From Alloprevotella sp. (GTDB lineage: Bacteria; Bacteroidota; Bacteroidia; Bacteroidales; Bacteroidaceae), in NCBI GenBank assembly GCA_017477205.1, contig JAFUXE010000007.1:62001-126000 (forward strand): a stretch of DNA of 64,000 nt, in the 5' to 3' direction. Positions 1-8,014 of the stretch are shown in pieces. Under the pieces are notes generated by a model. That model had not been told where the DNA came from, made no database searches, and saw only the letters and a program-made list of their open reading frames with translations. The translations under genes were made by a program, and so were the position numbers. The number at the start of each line of letters is the position of its first letter. The first letter of the stretch is position 1.

Positions 1-1472
<1,472 letters not shown>

Positions 1473-1510
1473 TTTATATCGTTTGTCTCTTTATCCGTTA
1501 TTCTAAATGA

Positions 1511-1615
1511 GAATGCCTTCATCTTCTGGCGAGATGCCTTTAACTTCCATCGAGATGCCTTTAACTTTCATCGAAATGCCTTTATCTTTCATCGAAATGC
1601 CTTCATCTTATTCCA
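1511..1615 (-). repeat. Tandem array, five 21-base units (family 1)
   Basis: Five head-to-tail units of exactly 21 bases begin at 1511, 1532, 1553, 1574 and 1595. On the minus strand the unit rotates to GGCATTTCGATGAAAGATAA plus A. The middle three units are almost identical; the outer two have drifted. The array fills the gap between the rfbC stop and the lepA start. The same unit, with a few changes, forms the array at 19735-19818 on the plus strand. No coding role: the frame that stays open through it is closed and lacks a gene context. Confidence 0.9.
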
Positions 1616-1652
1616 CTGAAACTCAAGCCATACTTTCGTGCATCGCCTTGGT

Positions 1653-2201
1653 TTAGAACTTTTCGGCTTCGTCGAAACCCAGGGCGTTATTCTTGTCCTT
1701 TTCCGAAAGCAGCAGGCCGTCCTTCAGGGGCCAGTCGATGCCAATGGCCGGGTCGTCGTAGCGGATGGAAGCTTCCGCCTCGGGCGCATAGCGGTTGTCC
1801 ACCTTGTAGGCAAAGGTTGCCGTCTCGCTCAGCACGAGGAAACCGTGGGCGAAGCCGCGCGGAATGAACAGCTGGCGCTTGTTCTCGCCGCTCAGCACGA
1901 CGCCCACATACTTTCCGAAGGTCTTGCTTTCGCGGCGCAGGTCAACGGCCACGTCATAGACTTCGCCTTGCAGTACGCGCACGAGCTTTGCCTGGCTGGC
2001 TGCGCCGCGCTGATAGTGCAGGCCGCGCAGCACGCCGCGCGTTGAGCGCGACTCGTTGTCCTGCACGAAACGCACCTCGTGCCCCACGCCACGATTGAAG
2101 TCCTCTTCACGCCATGTTTCCATGAAGTAGCCTCGCGCATCCTGAAACACGCGGGGCTCCACAATCCAAACGCCTTCTATCTCTGTAGGTATATAGTTCA
2201 T
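1653..2201 (-). CDS. rfbC: dTDP-4-dehydrorhamnose 3,5-epimerase
   Basis: Epimerises the C3 and C5 positions of dTDP-4-keto-6-deoxyglucose in dTDP-L-rhamnose synthesis for surface polysaccharides. The protein is 182 residues, the normal family length, a cupin fold with the RGLHYQ segment that carries the catalytic His and the FAHGFLVL segment. I chose the ATG at 2201 (MNYIPTEIEGVWI); the open frame extends upstream to 2255, but that extension translates a heptad repeat element and is not part of the family. No rfbA, rfbB or rfbD is in the window, so the rest of the pathway must lie elsewhere. A family 2 glycosyltransferase lies upstream on the same strand. Confidence 0.95.
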   Translation of the reverse strand: MNYIPTEIEGVWIVEPRVFQDARGYFMETWREEDFNRGVGHEVRFVQDNESRSTRGVLRGLHYQRGAASQAKLVRVLQGEVYDVAVDLRRESKTFGKYVGVVLSGENKRQLFIPRGFAHGFLVLSETATFAYKVDNRYAPEAEASIRYDDPAIGIDWPLKDGLLLSEKDKNNALGFDEAEKF

Positions 2202-2217
2202 ATTGAAAGATGTTTTT

Positions 2218-2271
2218 GAGTAAACGAGCTTGCTGCGCCGCAAAGGACTCGTCACTTGTCACTTGTCACTT
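2218..2271. repeat. Heptad/core repeat element, copy 1
   Basis: A short arm GAGTAAACGAG (2218-2228), a 19-base core CTTGCTGCGCCGCAAAGGA (2229-2247), then three GTCACTT heptads (2251-2271). Copies 2 (45940-46033) and 3 (62764-62877) have the same core in the opposite orientation with longer heptad arms that are complementary to each other. It lies between the glycosyltransferase stop and the rfbC start. Confidence 0.8.
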
Positions 2272-2291
2272 ACGTAGCGGCAAAAGTAACA

Positions 2292-3203
2292 CTAATCGTC
2301 CGAACGGGCGGCATCCTCGCCCGTTTTTTCGTCCTCCAGGCTTGCGTAAAGGCCTAATTTATACATTTTGAACAGCCACAGGGAGGGAGAATGCCCCCGT
2401 AAATTGCGCAGCAGCGCGGGACGCAGCAGCCGGAACGCGGCGCGCCACAGGGGCAGCAGGCCCAGCCCTTGCAGGCGGCGGCACGCACGCGAGGCACCGA
2501 CGCGGCTTTGCAGCGGCTCGCCGAGCCTGTGTAGCGTGCGCATGGCCTTCTCCGTCTTCTCCAGGAAGCTTTCGTTGGAGTCGATGCCCGTATGTATCAG
2601 TGGGTTGTCGGTATGCAGGATGGAGAAGCCCTCCTGCTCAAGGCGCAGGCCGAAGAGCGTGTCCTCGTAGCCGTATTCGCGGCATCGCTCGTCGAAGCCC
2701 ACTTTTTCCATCACGCGGCGGCTCACCATGATGTTGAACGTCGTGAGGCATTCGTAGGGATGCGCATTGCGCCACGACGCCGGGCGGCGCTTCTCGGCCT
2801 CGTGCTCATAGCGATAGCGCAGCTCATGGCCCGCCTGCGGAGGCCCGGCTGGATTGCGCAGGGCACCGCAGACTACGTCGGCCTGCCCTACCATCTCCGC
2901 ATAGCGGAGGAGGAAGTCATCCACGCACACGCGTGCGTCCGCGTCCATAAATATAAGGTACTCGCCGCGTGCCTCGCGCGCCAGATGGTTGCGCGTGACG
3001 GCAAGTCCGCCGTGTACGGGCTGAGGGACGATGCGCGCGCCGCCATAGTCCGAGGCAGGCTCCGCCTCGCCGTCGGCGCAGACGAGAATCTCCCACGTTC
3101 CCAGCTCGGGGCGCGAGCGTTGCAACACCTCCACCTGCGCGAAAAGTTCCCGCACCAGTGCGGAACAGTCGTAGTGGTATGTCGGTATCAGTATCGAGAA
3201 CAT
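2292..3203 (-). CDS. Family 2 glycosyltransferase
   Basis: A 303-residue GT-A type transferase. The N-terminus MFSILIPTY is the typical first beta strand of GT2 proteins; DADARV is the metal-binding DxD region (about residue 92); the later EYGYEDTLFG segment resembles the ED motif of the acceptor side. The C-terminal third (about 230-303) has no obvious membrane segment. It is expected to act at the cytoplasmic face of the inner membrane on a polysaccharide or glycolipid. Acceptor and donor cannot be told. The promoter at 3251-3284 reads into it; rfbC follows 90 bases downstream, so a joint transcript is plausible. Confidence 0.88.
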   Translation of the reverse strand: MFSILIPTYHYDCSALVRELFAQVEVLQRSRPELGTWEILVCADGEAEPASDYGGARIVPQPVHGGLAVTRNHLAREARGEYLIFMDADARVCVDDFLLRYAEMVGQADVVCGALRNPAGPPQAGHELRYRYEHEAEKRRPASWRNAHPYECLTTFNIMVSRRVMEKVGFDERCREYGYEDTLFGLRLEQEGFSILHTDNPLIHTGIDSNESFLEKTEKAMRTLHRLGEPLQSRVGASRACRRLQGLGLLPLWRAAFRLLRPALLRNLRGHSPSLWLFKMYKLGLYASLEDEKTGEDAARSDD

Positions 3204-3250
3204 TTTTTCGTTTGTAATGAACCACGTATGGCTTGTGCCAAGTTTGGTTT

Positions 3251-3284
3251 ACAAAAGTAGCAAACATTTTTCGTTCTGTGCAAA
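3251..3284 (-). promoter_or_regulatory. Promoter of the GT2 gene
   Basis: On the minus strand TTTG (3284-3281), 21 bases, then TACTTTTGT (3259-3251), a close match to the Bacteroidetes consensus. It lies about 50 bases upstream of the start at 3203 and is divergent from the promoter at 3332-3364. Confidence 0.75.
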
Positions 3285-3331
3285 AAAGTCATAAAAATCA
3301 GGCAAAAAAAGTGTTTTTTCTGCCTTTTGGC

Positions 3332-3364
3332 TTGCTTGCTGCGTGCGGAAAGCCATACTTTTGC
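3332..3364 (+). promoter_or_regulatory. Promoter of the small winged-helix gene
   Basis: TTG (3332-3334), 21 bases, then TACTTTTGC (3356-3364), a strong Bacteroidetes -7 element. The predicted transcript start near 3370 gives a leader of about 70 bases before the ATG at 3443. Confidence 0.75.
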
Positions 3365-3442
3365 ATCGTCGACGGAGACTTAGTCACCCGACGTTTGCCC
3401 TGCCGACACTCATAACACAAGTATAACTAAATTTATAGAGAC

Positions 3443-3646
3443 ATGTTCAATGAAAAAGCCGGCGTTCTGGCCGGTCAGATTTGGGAGGCTCTTAACGAAA
3501 ACGGTTGCCTCACAGGTAAAGAACTCAAGAAACTTGCTAAAGTAAAGACCGACAAGGACCTCTACCTTGCACTGGGCTGGCTGCTCCGCGAGGACAAGCT
3601 CGCCATCGAGGAAGTAGAGAAGGACATCCAGGTTTGCCTCAAGTAA
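3443..3646 (+). CDS. Small winged helix-turn-helix domain protein
   Basis: A 67-residue protein that matches the small Bacteroidota family of stand-alone winged-helix proteins (DUF2582 type). The order is helix (residues 4-18), helix with LTGKELKKLA (about 23-32), recognition helix with LYLALGWLLRE (about 39-50) and a short wing with LAIEEVEKDI. DNA binding is the expected fold property, but the targets are unknown. Many Bacteroidota proteins of this size are highly expressed, which agrees with the strong promoter and the dedicated terminator on either side. It is a single-gene unit. Confidence 0.85.
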   Translation: MFNEKAGVLAGQIWEALNENGCLTGKELKKLAKVKTDKDLYLALGWLLREDKLAIEEVEKDIQVCLK

Positions 3647-3691
3647 GACAAGGAAAGAACTCGTTGCAAGTACACAGAAACTAACAACGCA

Positions 3692-3732
3692 GGGCGGTGC
3701 CAACACATGTTTGGCGCCGCCCTTCTTCTTTT
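3692..3732. terminator. Shared terminator between convergent genes
   Basis: Stem GGGCGGTGCCAA (3692-3703) pairs with TTGGCGCCGCCC (3711-3722), apart from one central mismatch, with a short loop and then a T-rich tract. It lies between the winged-helix gene and the 3' end of the patatin gene and can serve both. Confidence 0.8.
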
Positions 3733-3735
3733 CCG

Positions 3736-4605
3736 TCAGCTTTCATAGGCATCCAGCGCCCGCCGCATCAGCTCGCGGCCCTCGCTGATGATGCGGCCCG
3801 CACGGTCATAGCCCAAGCCCCAATAGCGGTTCATGGGGATGCTCACCAGCACGTCAGGCGGCGTCAAGCGCAGCTGCAAGCGTGCCATCTGCTGTATCTG
3901 CGTATGTATTGTCGCGTTCAGCAGGGAATAGTAGTTCACGCCCACTTCCTCGCTGCCGCGCGGCAGCATGCGTCCCAGCAGTCCCCCGCGTTCCGCCATC
4001 CGGCGTGCGCGACGGCGCTTCTCTTCTTCCTCCTCGCTATAGGGCGCACTCACGTTCACGGCCACCAGCAGGTCACCCTCCCTGCGCGGCGCACGGTTCA
4101 GGGGCAGCGGGTTCGTGATGCCGCCGTCCACCAGCAGCATCGTCCGCGTGCGCAGCGGATCGTAGTAGGTCGGGATGGAAATGCTCGCGCGCACAGCGGC
4201 ATAGAGGCTCCCGCGGTCGAACACCACTTCGCGCTGACGGCGCAGGTCCGTTGCTACGGCGCGGAACGGCACCTCCAGATCCTCGATGCGGCGGTCGGCC
4301 ACAATCTCGTTCAGTTCGCTGATGATGCGCTCACCCTTCACCAGATGGCTCATGCTCATTGAAACGTCCGTCAGCCGCAGTATCTTCCGGCGGTTCATTG
4401 ACAGCACCCAGTCCTTCAGTTCCGAAAGATGCCCGCTGGCGTACAGTCCTCCCACCAGTGCCCCCATGGAGCACCCCGTCACGGAGCGTATCCTGTAGCC
4501 CCGTGCCTCCAGTTCCTCGATGGCACCGATATGTGCATAGCCGCGTGCGCCGCCCGAGCTCAGTACCAGCGCCACGTCACGCCTGTCTTTTCTCTCTTGT
4601 TCCAT
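3736..4605 (-). CDS. Patatin-like phospholipase family protein
   Basis: A 289-residue Ser-Asp dyad lipid acyl hydrolase. The oxyanion loop GGARGYAH, the nucleophile elbow GCSMG and the DGG motif with the catalytic Asp (VDGGITNPLP) are all present and in the usual order. It has no signal peptide, so it is predicted to be cytoplasmic or membrane-associated; the substrate is probably a membrane phospholipid. I chose the ATG at 4605 (MEQERKDRRD) over the longer frame to 4641 because the promoter's -7 element sits at 4627-4635, inside that extension. Monocistronic. Confidence 0.92.
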   Translation of the reverse strand: MEQERKDRRDVALVLSSGGARGYAHIGAIEELEARGYRIRSVTGCSMGALVGGLYASGHLSELKDWVLSMNRRKILRLTDVSMSMSHLVKGERIISELNEIVADRRIEDLEVPFRAVATDLRRQREVVFDRGSLYAAVRASISIPTYYDPLRTRTMLLVDGGITNPLPLNRAPRREGDLLVAVNVSAPYSEEEEEKRRRARRMAERGGLLGRMLPRGSEEVGVNYYSLLNATIHTQIQQMARLQLRLTPPDVLVSIPMNRYWGLGYDRAGRIISEGRELMRRALDAYES

Positions 4606-4626
4606 ACATTCGTTCGTTTTCACGAA

Positions 4627-4658
4627 GCGAAGATACCGCAAAAACTGGAAACGGCAAA
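4627..4658 (-). promoter_or_regulatory. Promoter of the patatin gene
   Basis: On the minus strand TTTG (4658-4655), 19 bases, then TATCTTCGC (4635-4627). It fixes the patatin start at 4605. Confidence 0.75.
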
Positions 4659-4799
4659 AAAACGCCTCGCAAAACCGCCGGGGGACGAAACAAAAAAACG
4701 TCGGCTGAACCCAAGCATCCTAACCTGCGATTTTTTCCTAGTTAGAAAAATATTTTTCCCGTAACGAAAAAAAGTTTTTCCAGTTAGAAACCTGAATAT

Positions 4800-4838
4800 C
4801 GCAAGGAGGACGAGGAAGAGACGTTCCTTGCGTTTTTT
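4800..4838 (+). terminator. Terminator-like hairpin in a divergent intergenic region
   Basis: CGCAAGGA (4800-4807) pairs with TCCTTGCG (4825-4832), followed by six T (4833-4838). It is read on the plus strand, yet no plus-strand gene precedes it: the patatin gene upstream is on the minus strand. It could end a short plus-strand RNA or act as an attenuator for the porin gene if transcription begins further upstream. The rest of the 4606-4910 gap holds only AT-rich sequence and the two promoters. Confidence 0.6.
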
Positions 4839-4872
4839 ATGTCCTTGAACGCTGGCAGATGAAAGTTTTTTG

Positions 4873-4881
4873 TATCTTCGC
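4873..4881 (+). promoter_or_regulatory. Promoter -7 element of the porin gene
   Basis: TATCTTCGC, 30 bases before the ATG at 4911. A TTG that could be the -33 element lies 25 bases upstream, more than usual, so the upstream box is uncertain. Confidence 0.55.
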
Positions 4882-4910
4882 AGCCGAAAACAACTAAAAA
4901 CCACATAACA

Positions 4911-6053
4911 ATGAAAAAGAACCTTCTTATGGCTGCGCTGATACTTTGCGCAGGAACGGCGACGGCCGAGAACACCCAGAACGAATCCCCCACCCTCCCG
5001 ACGGACTCTGCGGCAACACCCGCGGCAATGCCTGCCGAGAAACCAGCATTCAGTCTGAAGACGCTGGCGGCAAAGGCTGACCCGACCGTGAAGTTCGGCG
5101 GCTACATCATCGGACAGTTCACGGCGAACGACCAGCACGGCGTGGACTCCCACTCGAACTTCAACCTGCGCCTCATCCGCCTCTACCTGAACGGTTATGC
5201 ATTCCAGGACTTCTACTACCGCCTGCAGATGGAGGTGAACGGGCAGCCGGGCGTTGACAAAGGTCCGCGTGTCATCGATGCCTTCATTGAATGGCAGAAG
5301 TTCGACGAGGCCCGCATCAAGCTGGGTGAATTCAAGCGCAGCTTCGGCTTCGAGAACCCGATGGCGCCCCTGACGGTAGGTCACGGCGTGTACTCGCAGC
5401 TGACGACGAAGTTCCTCTTCAACGACCGCTGCGGCGCCCACGCCACGGGAGGCCGCGACGTGGGCGTGCAGCTTCAGGGCGACTTCCTGCCTGCTGCCGA
5501 CGGCCACAAATGGCTTCACTATCAGGTGGGTCTCTTCAACGGCCAGGGTATCAACCATGCTGACAAGGACAAGCACAAGGACCTCATCGGAGGCATCTGG
5601 GTAAGCCCCGTGAAGAACCTCCGCATCGGTGCCTTCGGCTGGGACGGTCGCTATACGAACGAAAGCTACACGGGAGCTGCCGGCACGATGAAGCAGGCGC
5701 ACCGCGTGCGCTGGGCTGCCGGCGTGGACTATGAGAGCGACTGGGTAGTACGCTCGGAATACCTGAGCAGCGTAGGCGGCGTCGTGACGGACATCACGAA
5801 GCCCCACCGCAGCGATGCCTGGTATGCCACGGTGGGCGTGCCCGTCGCAAAAGATTTGAAGATATACGGCAAGTGGGACTGCTACCGCGACAACAAGGAA
5901 TGGAACTCCCTGCGCCAGGTGTTTGGTCTCTCCGCAAACTACTGGCTGGGGAAGAACCTCCTGCTGCAAGCCAGCTACAACTTCGTCAGCGACCGTAGTT
6001 CTGCCGACCGCTACCAAAACAATATCGACCTGCAAGTAGCCGCACGCTTCTAA
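4911..6053 (+). CDS. Phosphate-selective porin O/P-type outer membrane protein
   Basis: A 380-residue predicted beta-barrel. Residues 1-20 form a signal peptide (MKKNLLMAALILCAGTATA). A Pro/Thr-rich linker follows to about residue 50, then the barrel starts with VKFGGYIIGQF, a typical first strand of the OprP-like family. Strand patterns such as LRLIRLYLNGYAFQDFYYRL and the terminal strand ending in Phe (IDLQVAARF) support an outer membrane porin. The substrate is not evident; Bacteroidota members of this family are not all phosphate channels. It is flanked by its own promoter and a terminator. Confidence 0.88.
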   Translation: MKKNLLMAALILCAGTATAENTQNESPTLPTDSAATPAAMPAEKPAFSLKTLAAKADPTVKFGGYIIGQFTANDQHGVDSHSNFNLRLIRLYLNGYAFQDFYYRLQMEVNGQPGVDKGPRVIDAFIEWQKFDEARIKLGEFKRSFGFENPMAPLTVGHGVYSQLTTKFLFNDRCGAHATGGRDVGVQLQGDFLPAADGHKWLHYQVGLFNGQGINHADKDKHKDLIGGIWVSPVKNLRIGAFGWDGRYTNESYTGAAGTMKQAHRVRWAAGVDYESDWVVRSEYLSSVGGVVTDITKPHRSDAWYATVGVPVAKDLKIYGKWDCYRDNKEWNSLRQVFGLSANYWLGKNLLLQASYNFVSDRSSADRYQNNIDLQVAARF

Positions 6054-6100
6054 GGGCAGAAAGATTATACACAGTTCATTGCTGCGCACATACTATCCAA

Positions 6101-6140
6101 AAATTCCCCGAGGACCATTGGGCCTTCGGGGAATTTACTT
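6101..6140. terminator. Bidirectional terminator
   Basis: AAATTCCCCGAGG (6101-6113) pairs with CCTTCGGGGAATTT (6123-6136), with A- and T-rich flanks on both sides. It separates the convergent porin and zinc ribbon genes. Confidence 0.85.
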
Positions 6141-6153
6141 TATTTGAGGCGTT

Positions 6154-6987
6154 TTACTCTTCAGCCTTCTTCTTTGTCGTAGTCTTACGTGTTGTCGTGC
6201 GGCGCTTGGGCTTTTCGGCCTTGGGCTTCTCGGGCTTGATGCCGGCAAGTTCGGGGTCGATGAGGATGCGACCGCAGTATTCGCACACAATAATCTTTTT
6301 ACGCATGCGCACGTCGAGCTGGCGCTGGGGCGGCACCTTGTTAAAGCAACCTCCGCAGGAGTCGCGCTGCACATAGACGATGCCGAGGCCGTTGCGGGAG
6401 TTCTTGCGGATGCGCTTGAAGGCAGTGAGCAAACGCGGCTCTATCTGTGCCTCGTAGCCTTTTGCCTTCTCACGGAGCTTCTCCTCCTCCGCCTTTGTCT
6501 CGGAAACGATGTCGTCGAGTTCGGACTTCTTCACGTCGAGGTCTGCCTGACGCTCAGCAATCTGTGCGTTGGCGGCTTCCACGTCCTCGGTGCGTGTGGC
6601 AATGTGGTTGCCGGCTTCGCCGATGCGCTTCTCCTGAAGCTGCACCTCGAGGGTCTGGAACTCGATTTCCTTCTGGAGCATGTCGTACTCGCGATTGTTC
6701 TTCACGTCGTGGAGCTGCTCATTGTAGCGGGCGATGAGTTTCTCCGCGTCAGCGATTTTCTGGCGCTTCATCTCTACGTCCGTCTTGAGGCCTTCAATCT
6801 CCTCGTTGTACTTGTTGACACGCGTTGTCAAACCTTCGATTTCGTCTTCCAAGTCCTGCACTTCAAGGGGCAGTTCGCCGCGCAGGGTCTTGATGCGGTC
6901 AATCTCGGAAAGCGTGGTCTGGAGCTGGTAGAGCGCCTTGAGCTTCTGCTCGACGCTCATGTCAGCGGGATCAATTTTCTTTGCCAT
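6154..6987 (-). CDS. Coiled-coil protein with C4 zinc ribbon (CdsZ type)
   Basis: A 277-residue cytoplasmic protein. Residues 10-175 are almost entirely heptad-rich coiled coil. A C4 zinc ribbon follows (CGGC and CEYC, about residues 211-240) with the conserved VPPQ between them. A Lys/Arg/Thr-rich tail (about 250-277) ends the protein and may bind nucleic acid. The family is widespread and its role is poorly defined; zinc-dependent proteins of this type have been linked to RNA or secretion functions in other bacteria. It is downstream of the Nif3 gene on the same strand, and the two genes are often neighbours in Bacteroidota. Confidence 0.88.
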   Translation of the reverse strand: MAKKIDPADMSVEQKLKALYQLQTTLSEIDRIKTLRGELPLEVQDLEDEIEGLTTRVNKYNEEIEGLKTDVEMKRQKIADAEKLIARYNEQLHDVKNNREYDMLQKEIEFQTLEVQLQEKRIGEAGNHIATRTEDVEAANAQIAERQADLDVKKSELDDIVSETKAEEEKLREKAKGYEAQIEPRLLTAFKRIRKNSRNGLGIVYVQRDSCGGCFNKVPPQRQLDVRMRKKIIVCEYCGRILIDPELAGIKPEKPKAEKPKRRTTTRKTTTKKKAEE

Positions 6988-7020
6988 AATATGTTGGGAT
7001 TTAGTTCTTTTTCGGAGAGG

Positions 7021-7083
7021 TCAGAGTATTCAGAGTATTCGGAGAATTCAGAGCACTCAGAGTATTCAGAGAACTCAGAGGAC
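7021..7083. repeat. Nonamer tandem repeat (TCAGAGTAT), seven units
   Basis: Seven perfect-length nine-base units begin at 7021 (TCAGAGTAT, TCAGAGTAT, TCGGAGAAT, TCAGAGCAC and so on); one more degenerate unit follows. The array sits between the Nif3 stop and the zinc ribbon start. The same nonamer recurs in five units at 37591-37635. Confidence 0.85.
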
Positions 7084-7110
7084 ACTGAATCCTCGGAAAG
7101 GCGGTGCCTG

Positions 7111-7884
7111 TTAGAGGTATCGGATTGGATTCGTGTTTACGTCTGTTTCCTCGATGCGGAGAGCGGGAAAAGCCCGGGAGAGGATGCGGTGGAGGAGTTG
7201 CACGGTGAATTGCTCGCTCTCGTAGTGGCCGAGCACACCGATAACGATGCGGTCTTCAAGGCCGAAGTACTGGTGGTAGTGCATTTCTCCCGTGAGGAAT
7301 GCGTCCGCACCGAGGCGCAACGCGTCGTCAAGGAGGAAATCCCCTGCGCCGCCGCAGAGGGCGACGTCCGTAACCTTTCGCGGCGCATCGGGACGCACGT
7401 TCGTACAGAGCTTCTCCACGCGGAAGGCATCCTTCACGTGGCGGAGGAAGTCCTCAGCGGGCAGTGCTTCCGGCAGGCGGCAGAGCAGGCCTTCGCCCTT
7501 GTCGTTCAGCGAGCCGACGGGCTCTGCACCAAGGCGTTCGGCTATCATCCAGTTCACGCCACCCTCGGCATTGTCCAGGTTGGTATGGGCAGAATAGACG
7601 GCAACGCCCTCGCGGATGGCGAGGCGCACGCAGCGCTGCACCATCGTCTCGTCCGCGATGCACTTCAGGCCACGGAAAAGCAGGGGGTGATGGCTCACGA
7701 CGAGATTGCAGCCCTTGCGGGCAGCTTCCCGGATGACGTCTTCGGTGACGTCCAGACACAATAAGACCCCTGTCAGATTGTCCGCCTCTGTTAATCCAAT
7801 CTGCAAGCCGGCATTGTCATAGCTCTCTTGCAGCGGCAGTGGCGCGAACCTTTCAAGGGCCTCGGCGACTTCCTTTATTTTCAT
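7111..7884 (-). CDS. Nif3-like dinuclear metal center protein
   Basis: A 257-residue member of the NIF3/YbgI/DUF34 family, which assembles as a hexamer with two metal ions per subunit. Visible metal ligands are the SHHPLLF motif (about residues 64-70) and GEMHYH near 216; the N-terminus has the family PLQESYDNAGLQIG. Proposed roles include GTP cyclohydrolase-like and metal-chaperone activities, but none is settled. Start at 7884 (MKIKEVAEALE) is chosen because the promoter at 7895-7926 lies just upstream and overlaps the longer open frame. The zinc ribbon gene follows and is probably cotranscribed through the nonamer array. Confidence 0.92.
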   Translation of the reverse strand: MKIKEVAEALERFAPLPLQESYDNAGLQIGLTEADNLTGVLLCLDVTEDVIREAARKGCNLVVSHHPLLFRGLKCIADETMVQRCVRLAIREGVAVYSAHTNLDNAEGGVNWMIAERLGAEPVGSLNDKGEGLLCRLPEALPAEDFLRHVKDAFRVEKLCTNVRPDAPRKVTDVALCGGAGDFLLDDALRLGADAFLTGEMHYHQYFGLEDRIVIGVLGHYESEQFTVQLLHRILSRAFPALRIEETDVNTNPIRYL

Positions 7885-7894
7885 AATTACGGCT

Positions 7895-7926
7895 GCAAAA
7901 ATACACATTTATTTGTGAATACACAA
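7895..7926 (-). promoter_or_regulatory. Promoter of the Nif3-zinc ribbon unit
   Basis: On the minus strand TTG (7926-7924), 20 bases, then TATTTTTGC (7903-7895), just upstream of the start at 7884. It is divergent from the feoAB promoter. Confidence 0.75.
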
Positions 7927-7958
7927 GACGTCGGGTTGAAAATACCACAAACAGGGTA

Positions 7959-7990
7959 TTGGCTTTTATCGGGAAATGTGCGATTTTTGC
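7959..7990 (+). promoter_or_regulatory. feoB: Promoter of feoAB
   Basis: TTGG (7959-7962), 19 bases, then GATTTTTGC (7982-7990); the first base of the -7 element departs from the consensus T. It supports the FeoAB start at 8015 rather than the longer frame from 7976. No clear metal-repressor site can be named by eye. Confidence 0.6.
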
Positions 7991-8014
7991 AGCCAAAAAT
8001 ATAAAGAAAAGAGC

